In this document: piece after piece, positions 1 through 8,201 of the stretch
Layout: each line of letters begins with the position of its first letter
How positions within the stretch are numbered: position 1 is the first letter of the stretch
Translations under genes and position numbers: made by a program
The notes under the pieces: generated by a model
Database searches by the model: none
What the model was told of the DNA's origin: nothing
What the model saw: the letters and a program-made list of their open reading frames with translations, nothing else
NCBI RefSeq assembly: GCF_025950235.1
Contig: NZ_JAPDDT010000002.1
Coordinates: 434,001 to 498,000 of the forward strand
Origin: Luteolibacter arcticus
GTDB lineage: Bacteria; Verrucomicrobiota; Verrucomicrobiia; Verrucomicrobiales; Akkermansiaceae
DNA length: 64,000 nucleotides
Direction of reading: 5' to 3'

Positions 1-812
1 ACGATCACTGCCGGCACTTGGGCAATGCCGAGCACTAACACGATGGCAGACAGCACGCCCGCCCAAGGCACGCCGCAAATCAGCAAGCAGATGCCAATAA
101 TGATGGCCTGGATAAAGGCCACGCCGATGACGCCCTGGGCCACGGCGCGGATGGTGGCGGTGGACAACCTGGCGAATTCACCACCGTGCTCCGGTCCGAT
201 GATGCGATTGAAGATCGCCAGACAGCCGGCCTCACCACTCCTGCCGAAGGCCATGATGATGCCGGCCACGATGAACGAGGCCAGGAACATCAGCAGCCCG
301 CCGCCTATCGCGGCGACGAAGCCGAGCGCCGTCTTTGCAAGGTCGCCGATCTTGGGTTGCAGGCTCTTCACGAGTCCGGGAAAATCATTGTGAGCCTGGG
401 TCCACGCCGCGTGGACCTTCGGCCCGATCACCGGCCACTTGGCGACGCTTTCGCGTGGCGGCGGGATTTCCACCGAGTTCGACTGCACGTTCTCGACCAG
501 CCCCCTCACCGAGTCGCCTAGCGAATTCATCAGCACGGCGCACGGTGTGACGATCAGGATGAGCCCGATGAGCACCAGCGTGGTGGCGGCAAGCCCCTGC
601 CGGCCGCCCATCTTGCGGGCGATCGACTGGTGCAGCGGATAGAGCGTCACGGCCAGGATCAGCGCCCATACCATCAGGACCAGGAACGGCGAGAACACCT
701 TGTAGCAAATCATCACCAGTGCCAGCAGCAGCCCGGCGCGGATCAATGCTTCGAGGAAGCTGGCTGTGAGGCGCGACTCGACAGCGGCTTCGGATTCAAG
801 TTTCGTGTCCAT
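1..812 (-). CDS. AI-2E family transporter (partial, C-terminus outside window)
   Basis: The reading frame starts at the ATG at 812 and runs off the left edge, giving about 270 residues. It encodes an inner-membrane protein with two N-terminal hydrophobic segments (around residues 25-60), a third near 75-95, a hydrophilic loop of about 70 residues with a WPVIGPKV stretch, then paired membrane segments (FVAAIGGGLLMFLASFIVAG) and the start of the last helical bundle. This order is that of the AI-2E/PerM transporter family (PF01594). Substrates of most members are unknown; AI-2 export is only one proposal. It lies downstream of recQ on the same strand but 317 bases away, so it probably has its own promoter. 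No strong ribosome binding site is seen. Confidence 0.8.
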   Translation of the reverse strand, partial: MDTKLESEAAVESRLTASFLEALIRAGLLLALVMICYKVFSPFLVLMVWALILAVTLYPLHQSIARKMGGRQGLAATTLVLIGLILIVTPCAVLMNSLGDSVRGLVENVQSNSVEIPPPRESVAKWPVIGPKVHAAWTQAHNDFPGLVKSLQPKIGDLAKTALGFVAAIGGGLLMFLASFIVAGIIMAFGRSGEAGCLAIFNRIIGPEHGGEFARLSTATIRAVAQGVIGVAFIQAIIIGICLLICGVPWAGVLSAIVLVLGIAQVPAVI

Positions 813-1129
813 GGCTGATTGTTGGACTGGCTGTTGGGAAACGTCTGGCGAACGATGCAAAGGGAGGTTCCGGGCTAGCCGTGAACGTGAGTGGAGGCAG
901 CCGGGCAAACCGGCTCGCAGCCTTCGCCGCAAGAGACTCGGAGCTTCTGCTTCACCGTGCGAAAGCGTAACTGGCTGCGAGGCGTTGCAAAGTACGCTTT
1001 CGCTCGTTATACCTTTGTATATGAGAAGGCTACGAAGCCGGGATTCGCCGGATCGATAAGCCCTTTCTCGCTCCCGCAAGGCGCGGAAGAGGAGGGGAGC
1101 GGCTGAAGCGTTCCCAACTTCAGACTACA
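813..1129. other. Intergenic region with an 11-bp inverted repeat
   Basis: No gene is seen in these 317 bases between recQ and the permease gene. Positions 959-969 (GCGAAAGCGTA) and 993-1003 (TACGCTTTCGC) are a perfect inverted repeat with a 23-base loop. A second, imperfect inverted pair (GGCTCGCAGCC near 912, GGCTGCGAGG near 973) interleaves with it. No T-run follows on either strand, so it is not a typical terminator. An AT-rich patch around 1008-1022 could hold the permease promoter on the minus strand. Confidence 0.5.
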
Positions 1130-3313
1130 TCATTTCGTCTCGAGCCGGGATTCGATGGCGCGGAAAAGCCTGAGCTTCCCGTAGCTGATGCGGCCGCTGA
1201 GGTGCTCGTGGACGGGCTTGAGCGAATCCTCGGTGTAGCCATCGAGGGCGGCGCGAATTTCAGCTTCCTCCCCGGTGGAGTAGAGGCGTTGGGGATCGAC
1301 GGGCTCACCGTTGGCGATCGCTTGGGCGAGATGGTTCTCGATGGTGGAGGCGGCCAAGCCGCGTTCGGCGGCGATCTCGTCGATGTATTTGCCGGAGCGC
1401 CAGAGCTCGACGGTAACTTGGGCGGTGGCGTTGACGATCGGCTTCGCGAGCTTTGGCGTGGCCGCAGAAGCAGTTGTTAGAGGCGCGAACTCGTGGCGCG
1501 GATGGGCTTCGAGCCATGCGGAAATTTCCCGCAGGAAGCCGGGGCCGAAATCGGCGAGCTTGCGATCACCGACGCCGGGGATCTTCAGGAAAGCGGCATC
1601 GTCGGTCGGGTAGGCGCGGGCCATGTGGCGCAGCGCCACATCGGAAAAGACGACATAGGGCGGCACCCCGGCGGCCTGGGCCACTTCCTTGCGGTGGGAG
1701 CGGAGTTGCTCGAAGAGTTCCGCGTCGCACTCGATGTCTCCGGCGCGTTGGCCCGCGGCGGGTTTTTCCACGGCCATCAGGCGGCTGAGGGACACCGTCC
1801 GGCGCTCGCGCAAGAGAGCGGCACCTTCATGGGTGATGGTGACGGTGGGATAGGTGCCGCCATCGACGGCGATCCAACCCTTGCGTGCGAACTGCCGGGC
1901 GAGTTCCGCCCAGGTCGCGGCGGAGTGCTCCTTGCCGATGCCGTAAGTACTAAGTTTATCGTGGTTGCGGGCGAGGACCTTTTCCGCGCGGGATCCGGCG
2001 AGGATGTCGGAAAGGTGGCGGATGCCCACGGCGGAGCCGCCGTTTTGCTTCACGCGGAGGATGCAGCTCAGGAACTTCTGCGTCTCCACCGTGGCGTCCC
2101 ACGATTCCCGAGGGGCGAGGCAATTGTCGCAGGCACCACAGTTTCCCTCCGGCCACGATTCGCCGAAGTAGCCGATCAAGTCCACCCGGCGGCAGGCGTC
2201 GCTTTCGGCGAAGTCAGCCATGCGCTCGAGCTGGAGGCGCGCATGATCGCGCGCCTCGCCGTCCGGGATTTCATCGATGAAGCGGAGGACCTTCGTCACG
2301 TCGCCGCGGGAGAAAAGCAGCAGGCAATCGGCGGGCAGGCCGTCACGGCCCGCGCGGCCGGTTTCCTGGTAGTAGCCTTCGAGGTTCTTCGGCAAGTCGG
2401 CGTGGATGACGAAGCGGACGTCGGGTTTGTTGATGCCCATGCCGAAGGCGACGGTGGCGCAGACCACGCGGACCTCATCGCGCAGGAAGGCCTCCTGGTT
2501 GCGGGCCCGATCGGCAGCCTCGAGGCCGGCGTGGTAGCAGACGGCGGTGATGCCTGCGTTGCGAAGGCAGGCGGCGAGTTCCTCGCTGCGCTTGCGGGAC
2601 TGGGCGTAGACGATGCCGGAATCCTGGCCGCGCCCGCCGATGAACTCCACGATGCGAGACACGGCGTCCTGCTTCGGCTCGACGAGGTAATTCAGGTTCG
2701 GCCGGTTGAAACTGGCGACGAAGACGGCGGGATCGCGCAGCGCGAGCTGGCCGAGGATGTCCTCCCGCACGCGTGGCGTGGCGGTGGCAGTGAGGGCAAT
2801 GACGGGCACCTCCGGCAGGGCCGTGCGAAGCTCGCGCAGGCGGCGGTATTCCGGGCGGAAATCATGGCCCCACTCGCTGATGCAGTGGGCCTCGTCCACC
2901 GCCAGCGCGGTGACGTTCCACGTCCTGACCACCGAGAGGAAATCTCCGGACATCAGACGCTCGGGCGCGAGATAAACGAGCTTCACCTCGCCGGCGAGGA
3001 TAGCATCGAGACGGCGACGGTTTTCCTGCGGCTCCAGCGTGGAATTGAGGAAAGTGGCCGAGACCCCGCTGGCGGTGAGCTGGTCCACCTGGTCCTTCAT
3101 CAGCGCGATGAGCGGGGAAATCACCAGCGTCACGCCGCCGCGGGCGAGAGCAGGGAGCTGGTAGCACAGGCTTTTGCCCGCACCGGTGGGCAGGATGGCG
3201 AGCACGTCGCGCGGGGCGAGCGCCTCCTCCATGATTTCCCGCTGCAAGGGGCGGAAAGCATCATACCCGAAGTCCTTCTTCAGCAGCGGTGACAATTCCT
3301 CGGCCACAATCAT
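1130..3313 (-). CDS. recQ: ATP-dependent DNA helicase RecQ
   Basis: A 727-residue 3'-to-5' DNA helicase of recombination and replication-fork repair. Domains in order: helicase core with Walker A LPTGAGKS (about residues 41-48) and DEAH box followed by CISEWGHDFRPEY; second RecA-like domain ending in the QETGRAGRDG motif; RecQ zinc-binding region with the cysteines of CRRVDLIGYFG and CGACDNC; an RQC winged helix; an HRDC domain (IPGVGDRKLADFG); and a C-terminal helix-turn-helix extension (ERGLAASTIENHLAQAI). The last two are seen in the longer bacterial RecQ forms. The start is the ATG at 3313, just below a LexA-like box, so damage control is plausible. Confidence 0.96.
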   Translation of the reverse strand: MIVAEELSPLLKKDFGYDAFRPLQREIMEEALAPRDVLAILPTGAGKSLCYQLPALARGGVTLVISPLIALMKDQVDQLTASGVSATFLNSTLEPQENRRRLDAILAGEVKLVYLAPERLMSGDFLSVVRTWNVTALAVDEAHCISEWGHDFRPEYRRLRELRTALPEVPVIALTATATPRVREDILGQLALRDPAVFVASFNRPNLNYLVEPKQDAVSRIVEFIGGRGQDSGIVYAQSRKRSEELAACLRNAGITAVCYHAGLEAADRARNQEAFLRDEVRVVCATVAFGMGINKPDVRFVIHADLPKNLEGYYQETGRAGRDGLPADCLLLFSRGDVTKVLRFIDEIPDGEARDHARLQLERMADFAESDACRRVDLIGYFGESWPEGNCGACDNCLAPRESWDATVETQKFLSCILRVKQNGGSAVGIRHLSDILAGSRAEKVLARNHDKLSTYGIGKEHSAATWAELARQFARKGWIAVDGGTYPTVTITHEGAALLRERRTVSLSRLMAVEKPAAGQRAGDIECDAELFEQLRSHRKEVAQAAGVPPYVVFSDVALRHMARAYPTDDAAFLKIPGVGDRKLADFGPGFLREISAWLEAHPRHEFAPLTTASAATPKLAKPIVNATAQVTVELWRSGKYIDEIAAERGLAASTIENHLAQAIANGEPVDPQRLYSTGEEAEIRAALDGYTEDSLKPVHEHLSGRISYGKLRLFRAIESRLETK

Positions 3314-3330
3314 GGGTACTATCAGAAAAT

Positions 3331-3344
3331 AGTTCTTATGAACA
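3331..3344. promoter_or_regulatory. Candidate LexA (SOS) box upstream of recQ
   Basis: AGTTCTTATGAACA is an inverted repeat GTTC-N4-GAAC placed 18 bases upstream of the recQ ATG. On the recQ strand it reads TGTTCATAAGAACT. It matches 9 of the 10 fixed positions of TGTTC-N4-GAACA, the motif I recall as reported for Verrucomicrobia LexA. Position and match are seen; LexA binding is inferred. Confidence 0.5.
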
Positions 3345-3503
3345 GTTCAAGAAATTTATCGGGACGTTATGCCGGCAACCGGAAGGGACATGTCGTCAGA
3401 AATGCCTGCGCGGGGTGAAAGAAAGATAAAAGGATTGCCGGTCGCCGGGATTTCGTGCGACGCGGTGGCTCCGCGCTCATCCATGAGCGGGCGAGAATTA
3501 AAA

Positions 3504-3543
3504 TTAGAATTATTCTTGCTAGGCCCGGGTGCGGGGTTAATTT
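3504..3543 (+). promoter_or_regulatory. Candidate suf promoter with Irr/Fur-like palindrome
   Basis: A -35-like TTGCTA (3516-3521) and a -10-like TAATTT (3538-3543) are 16 bases apart, just upstream of the regulator gene. The 11-bp palindrome AGAATTATTCT (3506-3516) abuts the -35 box. The wider string TTAGAATTATTCT resembles the rhizobial Irr (ICE) box half-sites TTTAGAA-N3-TTCTAAA as I recall them. A dimeric Fur-family protein could bind here and autoregulate the suf operon. Confidence 0.35.
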
Positions 3544-3555
3544 CCGCTGCCCCGC

Positions 3556-3987
3556 ATGGTCCACCACTCGCCAGATAGTCTTCCGGATGACATGCCGGCC
3601 GAAATTTCCGGCCTGCGCATGACCCGCCAGCGCTGGGAGGTCTACCGCCTGCTCATGGAGCAGCGGGACCACCCGACCGCCAATGACGTCTTCATGCGGA
3701 TCAAGGACCGGCTGCCGAACATCTCGCTGGCAACCGTTTACAACTGTCTCGAAGGGCTGGTGCAGCATGGCGTGATCCGGCAGGTCAATTTCGAGCGCGA
3801 GTCGTCCCGCTTCTGTCCGAATCTCGAGGAGCACGGCCATTTCCACGATAAGGCCAGCGGCAAGATCCACGACGTCACCATCAAGCCCGGCGTGAATCTC
3901 GCCGACGTCCTCGACCTCCCGCCCGGCACCGTCATCACCGGCGTCGAGATCACCCTCCGCGGTGAACTGCCTGCCCATCTTCAATAA
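3556..3987 (+). CDS. Fur-family (Irr-like) transcriptional regulator of the suf operon
   Basis: A 143-residue regulator: winged helix (MTRQRWEVYRLL, then NISLATVYNCLEGL) followed by a short dimerisation domain. The family normally carries two CxxC pairs that hold structural zinc. Here the first is replaced (the HFHDKASGKIHD stretch has Asp and Ser in their place) and no second pair exists at the C-terminus. An EHGHFHD histidine cluster is retained, recalling the HHH motif of rhizobial Irr, a heme- and iron-responsive Fur relative. It sits 24 bases upstream of sufC, so it most likely controls Fe-S cluster assembly in response to iron or oxidative status. The exact signal is not readable from sequence. 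Confidence 0.85.
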   Translation: MVHHSPDSLPDDMPAEISGLRMTRQRWEVYRLLMEQRDHPTANDVFMRIKDRLPNISLATVYNCLEGLVQHGVIRQVNFERESSRFCPNLEEHGHFHDKASGKIHDVTIKPGVNLADVLDLPPGTVITGVEITLRGELPAHLQ

Positions 3988-4011
3988 TCCATCTCCAATC
4001 GGCAATTCAGC

Positions 4012-4770
4012 ATGTCCCTCGTCATTACCGACCTCCACGCGACCCTCGAAGACGGCACTGAGATCCTCAAGGGCGTCACCCTTGAAATCCCCGCCGGCGA
4101 AGTGCACGCCATCATGGGCCCGAACGGTTCCGGCAAATCGACCCTGTCGAAAGTCATCGCCGGCAATGAAGGCTACGTCGTCACCAGCGGCAGCGTGACC
4201 CTCGATGGCCAGGACATCTTCGCGATGTCCATCGACGAGCGCTCGCGGGCCGGCATCTTCCTTGCCTTCCAGTACCCGGCCGAAGTTCCGGGCGTGTCGA
4301 ACGCCAACTTCATCCGCGCCGCGCTGCAGGCCCGCATGCCGAAGGGCGAGGAACTCGACGCGGTGGCCTATTACAAGAGCCTCTACTCGAAGATGGACCT
4401 GCTGGAGATGGACCGGAAATTCACCGCCCGCTCTGTCAACGAAGGCTTCTCCGGCGGCGAGAAGAAGCGAAACGAGATCCTCCAGATGATGATGCTGGAG
4501 CCGACCTACTGCATCCTCGACGAGACCGACTCCGGCCTCGACATCGACGCGCTCAAGATCGTCGCCAAGGGCGTGAACGCCATGCGCTCGCCGGCCCGCG
4601 GCATGCTGCTCATCACCCATTACCAGCGCCTTCTCGACTACATCGCACCCGACCACGTCCACGTGATGGCGGGGGGCAGGATCGTCCGCTCCGGCGGCCC
4701 GGAACTGGCGCTGGAGCTCGAAGAGAAAGGCTACGATTTCCTCAAGGAGGACGCCCTCGCCACCGCCTGA
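4012..4770 (+). CDS. sufC: Fe-S cluster assembly ATPase SufC
   Basis: A 252-residue soluble ABC-type ATPase that powers the SufBCD scaffold. Walker [10 protein letters not shown] lies near residues 36-44, the ABC signature is [10 protein letters not shown], and Walker B with its catalytic acidic residue is [15 protein letters not shown], all intact. Length is normal. It lies between the Fur-family regulator and sufB (19-base gap to sufB) in one transcription unit. The order sufC-sufB-sufD differs from E. coli sufABCDSE, and no sufS, sufA or sufE is present in the window. Confidence 0.97.
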   Translation: MSLVITDLHATLEDGTEILKGVTLEIPAGEVHAIMGPNGSGKSTLSKVIAGNEGYVVTSGSVTLDGQDIFAMSIDERSRAGIFLAFQYPAEVPGVSNANFIRAALQARMPKGEELDAVAYYKSLYSKMDLLEMDRKFTARSVNEGFSGGEKKRNEILQMMMLEPTYCILDETDSGLDIDALKIVAKGVNAMRSPARGMLLITHYQRLLDYIAPDHVHVMAGGRIVRSGGPELALELEEKGYDFLKEDALATA

Positions 4771-4789
4771 ACCTCAACTTTCGCCCGCC

Positions 4790-6226
4790 ATGTCCTACGA
4801 CGCATCTAGTACCATCGACGCGGATACCCGCGAAGCGATCGACATCGACCGCTCCAAGGGCGACTTCAGCTTCCCGGAACGCCACAAGTTCGATGCCGGC
4901 CGCGGCCTCACCGAGCGCACCGTGGACTACATCAGCGAGGTCAAGGGCGAGCCGCAGTGGATCCGTGAGTTCCGCCACAAGGCGCTCAAGGTCTTCCGCG
5001 AGAAGCCGATGCCGACCCATTGGGCGACCAAGGACCTGGAGAACATCGACTTCGACGTCATCCGTTATTACCTGTCCGACGGCGAGAAGCCAAAGCGGTC
5101 ATGGGACGAAGTGCCGCCGGAGGTGCTGGAAACTTTCGAGCGTCTCGGCATTCCCCAGCAGGAGCGAGCTTTCCTCGCCGGCGTGGAAGCCCAGTACGAC
5201 TCCGAGGCCAGCTACTCGAACATGAAGGAAGAGCTGACCAAGCTCGGCGTGATCTTCGTGAACTCGAACGAAGGCCTCAAGGAACACGAGGCGATCTTCC
5301 GCCCATGGTTCGGCAAGGTGATCCCGACCGGCGACAACAAGTTCTCCGCGCTCAATAGCGCCGTTTTCTCCGGCGGATCCTTCATCTACATCCCGAAGGG
5401 CGTGAAGCTGAAGCAGCCGCTGCAAGCCTACTTCCGGATCAACTCGGAAAACTTCGGGCAGTTCGAGCGCACGCTCATCATCGCGGACGAAGGTGCCGAG
5501 GTGATGTACATGGAAGGCTGCACCGCGCCGAAATTCGAGACCGCCACGCTTCACTCTGCCGTGGTCGAACTCGTCGCGCTCAAGGGCGCGAAGATCCAGT
5601 ATGTGACCGTGCAGAACTGGAGCAGCAATGTCTTCAACCTCGTCACCAAGCGCGGCCTCGCGATGGAAGACGCCGAGGTGCGCTGGATCGACTGTAACAT
5701 CGGCAGCCGCCTGACGATGAAGTATCCCGGCGTGATCATGAAGGGCGAGCGCGCCCGCGGCGAAGTGATCTCGATCGCCCTGGCGAACACTGGGCAGCAC
5801 CAGGACACCGGTGCCAAGATGATCCACGCGGCGAACAACACGACCTCGAACGTCGTGTCGAAATCCATCTCCGTTGGCCAAGGTCGCGCCACCTACCGGG
5901 GCCAGGTTCACATCCCGAAGCACCTCAAGGGCTGCAAGAACAATACCGAGTGCGATGCGCTGCTGATCAATACCCGCAGCCGCACGGACACCTACCCGGC
6001 GATCACGGTGAAGGGCAACCAGCACGCCACCCAGCACGAGGCCAGCGTCTCGCAGGTGTCGGAGGACATGCTCTTCTACATGCAGCAGCGCGGCCTCAGC
6101 GAAGGTGCCGCGATGTCGCTCGCGGTGAACGGCTTCATCAACGACCTCGTCCGCGAATTCCCGATGGAATACTCCGTGGAACTCAAGCGCCTGATCGACC
6201 TCGAGATGGAAGGGTCGGTCGGTTAA
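4790..6226 (+). CDS. sufB: Fe-S cluster assembly scaffold protein SufB
   Basis: A 478-residue core scaffold of the Suf complex, which builds Fe-S clusters with SufC and SufD. Typical features are [20 protein letters not shown] near the N-terminus, the beta-helix core ([27 protein letters not shown]), and [20 protein letters not shown] near the C-terminus, which holds the conserved cysteine and acidic residues of SufB. Full length and undamaged. sufD is separated from it by a 600-base insertion carrying two small genes, which is unusual. Confidence 0.97.
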   Translation: MSYDASSTIDADTREAIDIDRSKGDFSFPERHKFDAGRGLTERTVDYISEVKGEPQWIREFRHKALKVFREKPMPTHWATKDLENIDFDVIRYYLSDGEKPKRSWDEVPPEVLETFERLGIPQQERAFLAGVEAQYDSEASYSNMKEELTKLGVIFVNSNEGLKEHEAIFRPWFGKVIPTGDNKFSALNSAVFSGGSFIYIPKGVKLKQPLQAYFRINSENFGQFERTLIIADEGAEVMYMEGCTAPKFETATLHSAVVELVALKGAKIQYVTVQNWSSNVFNLVTKRGLAMEDAEVRWIDCNIGSRLTMKYPGVIMKGERARGEVISIALANTGQHQDTGAKMIHAANNTTSNVVSKSISVGQGRATYRGQVHIPKHLKGCKNNTECDALLINTRSRTDTYPAITVKGNQHATQHEASVSQVSEDMLFYMQQRGLSEGAAMSLAVNGFINDLVREFPMEYSVELKRLIDLEMEGSVG

Positions 6227-6236
6227 TGTCACGACA

Positions 6237-6446
6237 ATGAGTTCGCTCCGAAATGGTCCTGTGAAAGTTGCCTTCGTCACCCATGCGGAAGACGAAGTGG
6301 TTACTGCTGCCTATTGGAAATCCAAGACTCCTGCTGAGCGTCTCGCCGCCCTCGCCCTCCTCCGATCGCAGAAGCACCGAACCACCGATGGAACCCGACC
6401 AAGAGTTCAGGGAGTTTGCCGAGTTGTTCCTGTCCCATGGCGTTAA
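6237..6446 (+). CDS. Small partner protein of the downstream nucleotidyltransferase
   Basis: A 69-residue frame opening 10 bases after the sufB stop. The middle segment (DEVVTAAYWKSKTPAERLAA, then LALLRSQKH) resembles the small proteins with a tPeeRl...LR core that often precede minimal nucleotidyltransferase genes. The pairing recalls toxin-antitoxin modules, though no function is proven. Its last 59 bases overlap the start of the nucleotidyltransferase gene in another frame, which would couple their translation. The C-terminal 15-20 residues may be a by-product of that overlap. Real-gene status rests on the pattern and position only. Confidence 0.55.
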   Translation: MSSLRNGPVKVAFVTHAEDEVVTAAYWKSKTPAERLAALALLRSQKHRTTDGTRPRVQGVCRVVPVPWR

Positions 6447-6840
6447 GTTCATGATCATCGGAGGTTACGCGGTCACTGCTCATGGGAATCCCCGTTACAC
6501 CGGGGACATCGACTTCTTCGTCGAGAGATCGCAGGAGAACGCCGAACGAATTGTCGGGGCGATTCATGAATTCTTCGGCCCGCTGCCTGAGGTCAAAGTG
6601 GAAAACTTTCTCGATGATAGCCGCATGAGCCAGTTCGGCGTGCCGCCCTACCGGATCGACATCCTGACCAGCATCCTGGGCGTGACCTTTGAGGACTCGT
6701 ACCCGCGCCGAGTGATGCATCCGCTGGCGGGCCTCGAGGTGCCGTTCATCGGACTTGAAGATTTAAAGCGAAACAAGCGCTCCACCGGTCGCCACAAGGA
6801 TCTTGGCGATCTCGATGCCCTTGAGAAACTCAGCGATTGA
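6388..6840 (+). CDS. Minimal nucleotidyltransferase (MNT/AbiEii-like)
   Basis: A 150-residue nucleotidyltransferase-fold protein. The active-site segment MIIGGYAVTAHG plus RYTGDIDFFVE supplies the GG motif and the DxD metal ligands; a third aspartate is in YRIDILTS, so the catalytic triad looks complete. The C-terminal IGLEDLKRNKRSTGRHKDLG stretch is typical of this DUF6036/AbiEii-like group. Such proteins transfer nucleotides to proteins or tRNA and often form toxin-antitoxin pairs with a small neighbour. The ATG at 6388 is preferred over an upstream in-frame ATG at 6268, because the extra residues are low-complexity and overlap the small partner. It lies 12 bases before sufD and is probably co-transcribed with it. 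Confidence 0.85.
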   Translation: MEPDQEFREFAELFLSHGVKFMIIGGYAVTAHGNPRYTGDIDFFVERSQENAERIVGAIHEFFGPLPEVKVENFLDDSRMSQFGVPPYRIDILTSILGVTFEDSYPRRVMHPLAGLEVPFIGLEDLKRNKRSTGRHKDLGDLDALEKLSD

Positions 6841-6852
6841 CCCCTTTTCCCC

Positions 6853-8160
6853 ATGCCCGCCGTGCTCGAACACTTCGCTTCCCTGCTCGAATCCGCTCCC
6901 GAGACGCCTGCCGCTTTTCCCGCTTGGTTTGCCGAGCGCCAGCGTGCCGCGTGGAAGCGCTTTCTTGAAACGCCGAACCCAAAGCGCGGCGATGAGCCAT
7001 GGCGCTTCTCAAGCATCAAGCAGCTCGACTTCGCCGGTTTTGCGACCGGCGAGGCACCATTGGGCTCCCAATTGGTCGAGCGATCGGTCTCGCTGGAAGC
7101 TCCGGTGGCGAAGTTCGTATTCGCGAATGACGCACTGCTTCATTCCGAATCGAATCTTCCGGCCGGCGTGATCTGTCTGCCTTTGGAAGAAGCATTGGTT
7201 TCCCACGGCGATCTGGTCCGCGAGCACTTCATGAAGCGCGACACGCGGCTGGGTTCCGTGAAGTGGACGGCGCTTCACGAGGCGAACGTGAGCAACGGCC
7301 TGTTCGTTCATGTACCGGCCGGAGTCGAAGTGGAAGGAACCATCGAAGTCTTCCACTGGATCGCCGGCGACAAGACCGCGATCTTCCCGCACACGCTCGT
7401 CGTGACCGGTGCGAATGCGAAGGTCCGCGTGGTGGACTACTTCCAGTCGGCCAATACGGATGAGGCCGGCCTCGCAATCGCGGTGAACGATCTCAACGCA
7501 GGTCCTGGCTCGAAGCTCGACTACATCGCGATCCAGGCATTCAACGAGAACACCAAGGTCATCCAGGTCAATGAGACCGGCGTGGCCAAGGATGCTTCGG
7601 CCATCGGCTTCATCCTCAATACCGGTGCCGCGTGGGCGCGCAATGAATCGCTCAGCCGCCTCGAAGGCGAAGGCGCGCGCTCCGACATGCTTTCCGTGAG
7701 CATTCCCGCGCGCGATCAGGAGTACGACCAGCGCACCTTCCAGCACCACGTCAGCCCCGGTGCCTACAGCGACCTGCTCTACAAGAATTCCTTGTACGAT
7801 GAGTCTCGTACCATTTTCTCCGGCCTGATCTTCGTGGATGAAGGCGCGCACCGCACCGACGCCTACCAGACCTGCCGCAATCTCTTCATGAGCGAGAACG
7901 CCGAGGCGAACTCGATGCCCGGCCTCGAGATCAATGCCGACGACGTGAAGTGCTCGCACGGCAGCACCAGCTCGCAGATCGACGAGAGCGAGATCTTCTA
8001 CCTCCGCGCCCGCGGCATTGACCCGGTCCGCGCCCGCCAGCTCATCGCCCGCGGATTCTCCGTGCAAGTCATCGAGCGCCTCGGCGACGAAAAGGTGGAG
8101 GAGATGGTGCTGCGCTTCCTCGATGACAAGTTCGCCCACATCGCCACCGGCGGGGCGTGA
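6853..8160 (+). CDS. sufD: Fe-S cluster assembly protein SufD
   Basis: A 435-residue SufB paralogue and third member of the SufBC2D scaffold. Markers are the N-terminal helical segment (WFAERQRAAWKRFLETPNPK), NGLFVHVPAGVEVEGTIEVF, and the conserved DDVKCSHGSTSSQIDESEIF near the C-terminus with the histidine used in cluster assembly. Length is normal. It follows the nucleotidyltransferase gene by 12 bases. The distance from sufB is the oddity of this operon. Confidence 0.95.
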   Translation: MPAVLEHFASLLESAPETPAAFPAWFAERQRAAWKRFLETPNPKRGDEPWRFSSIKQLDFAGFATGEAPLGSQLVERSVSLEAPVAKFVFANDALLHSESNLPAGVICLPLEEALVSHGDLVREHFMKRDTRLGSVKWTALHEANVSNGLFVHVPAGVEVEGTIEVFHWIAGDKTAIFPHTLVVTGANAKVRVVDYFQSANTDEAGLAIAVNDLNAGPGSKLDYIAIQAFNENTKVIQVNETGVAKDASAIGFILNTGAAWARNESLSRLEGEGARSDMLSVSIPARDQEYDQRTFQHHVSPGAYSDLLYKNSLYDESRTIFSGLIFVDEGAHRTDAYQTCRNLFMSENAEANSMPGLEINADDVKCSHGSTSSQIDESEIFYLRARGIDPVRARQLIARGFSVQVIERLGDEKVEEMVLRFLDDKFAHIATGGA

Positions 8161-8166
8161 AGCTTC

Positions 8167-8195
8167 TTGGCCAACGGTCATGCCCGTCCTAGGGT
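8167..8195 (+). promoter_or_regulatory. Candidate promoter giving a nearly leaderless mRNA
   Basis: TTGGCC (8167-8172) and TAGGGT (8190-8195) are 17 bases apart. The ATG of the next gene starts only 6 bases after the -10-like box, so transcription would start at or next to the start codon. The same arrangement is seen at ileS (48418-48446). Consensus match is moderate. Confidence 0.35.
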
Positions 8196-8201
8196 CGGAG
8201 C

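Noticed and set aside
1493..3292. A 599-residue open frame on the plus strand opposite recQ
   Set aside because: It is the antisense shadow of a clear recQ gene in GC-rich DNA; its translation has low-complexity Gly/Ala/Asp-rich composition and no motif.
3367..4662. A 431-residue minus-strand frame across the regulator and sufC
   Set aside because: It overlaps two well-identified genes on the other strand and has no family features.
6268..6387. N-terminal extension of the nucleotidyltransferase from an upstream ATG
   Set aside because: The extra 40 residues are Ser/Pro-rich and arise from the reading of the small partner gene in another frame.
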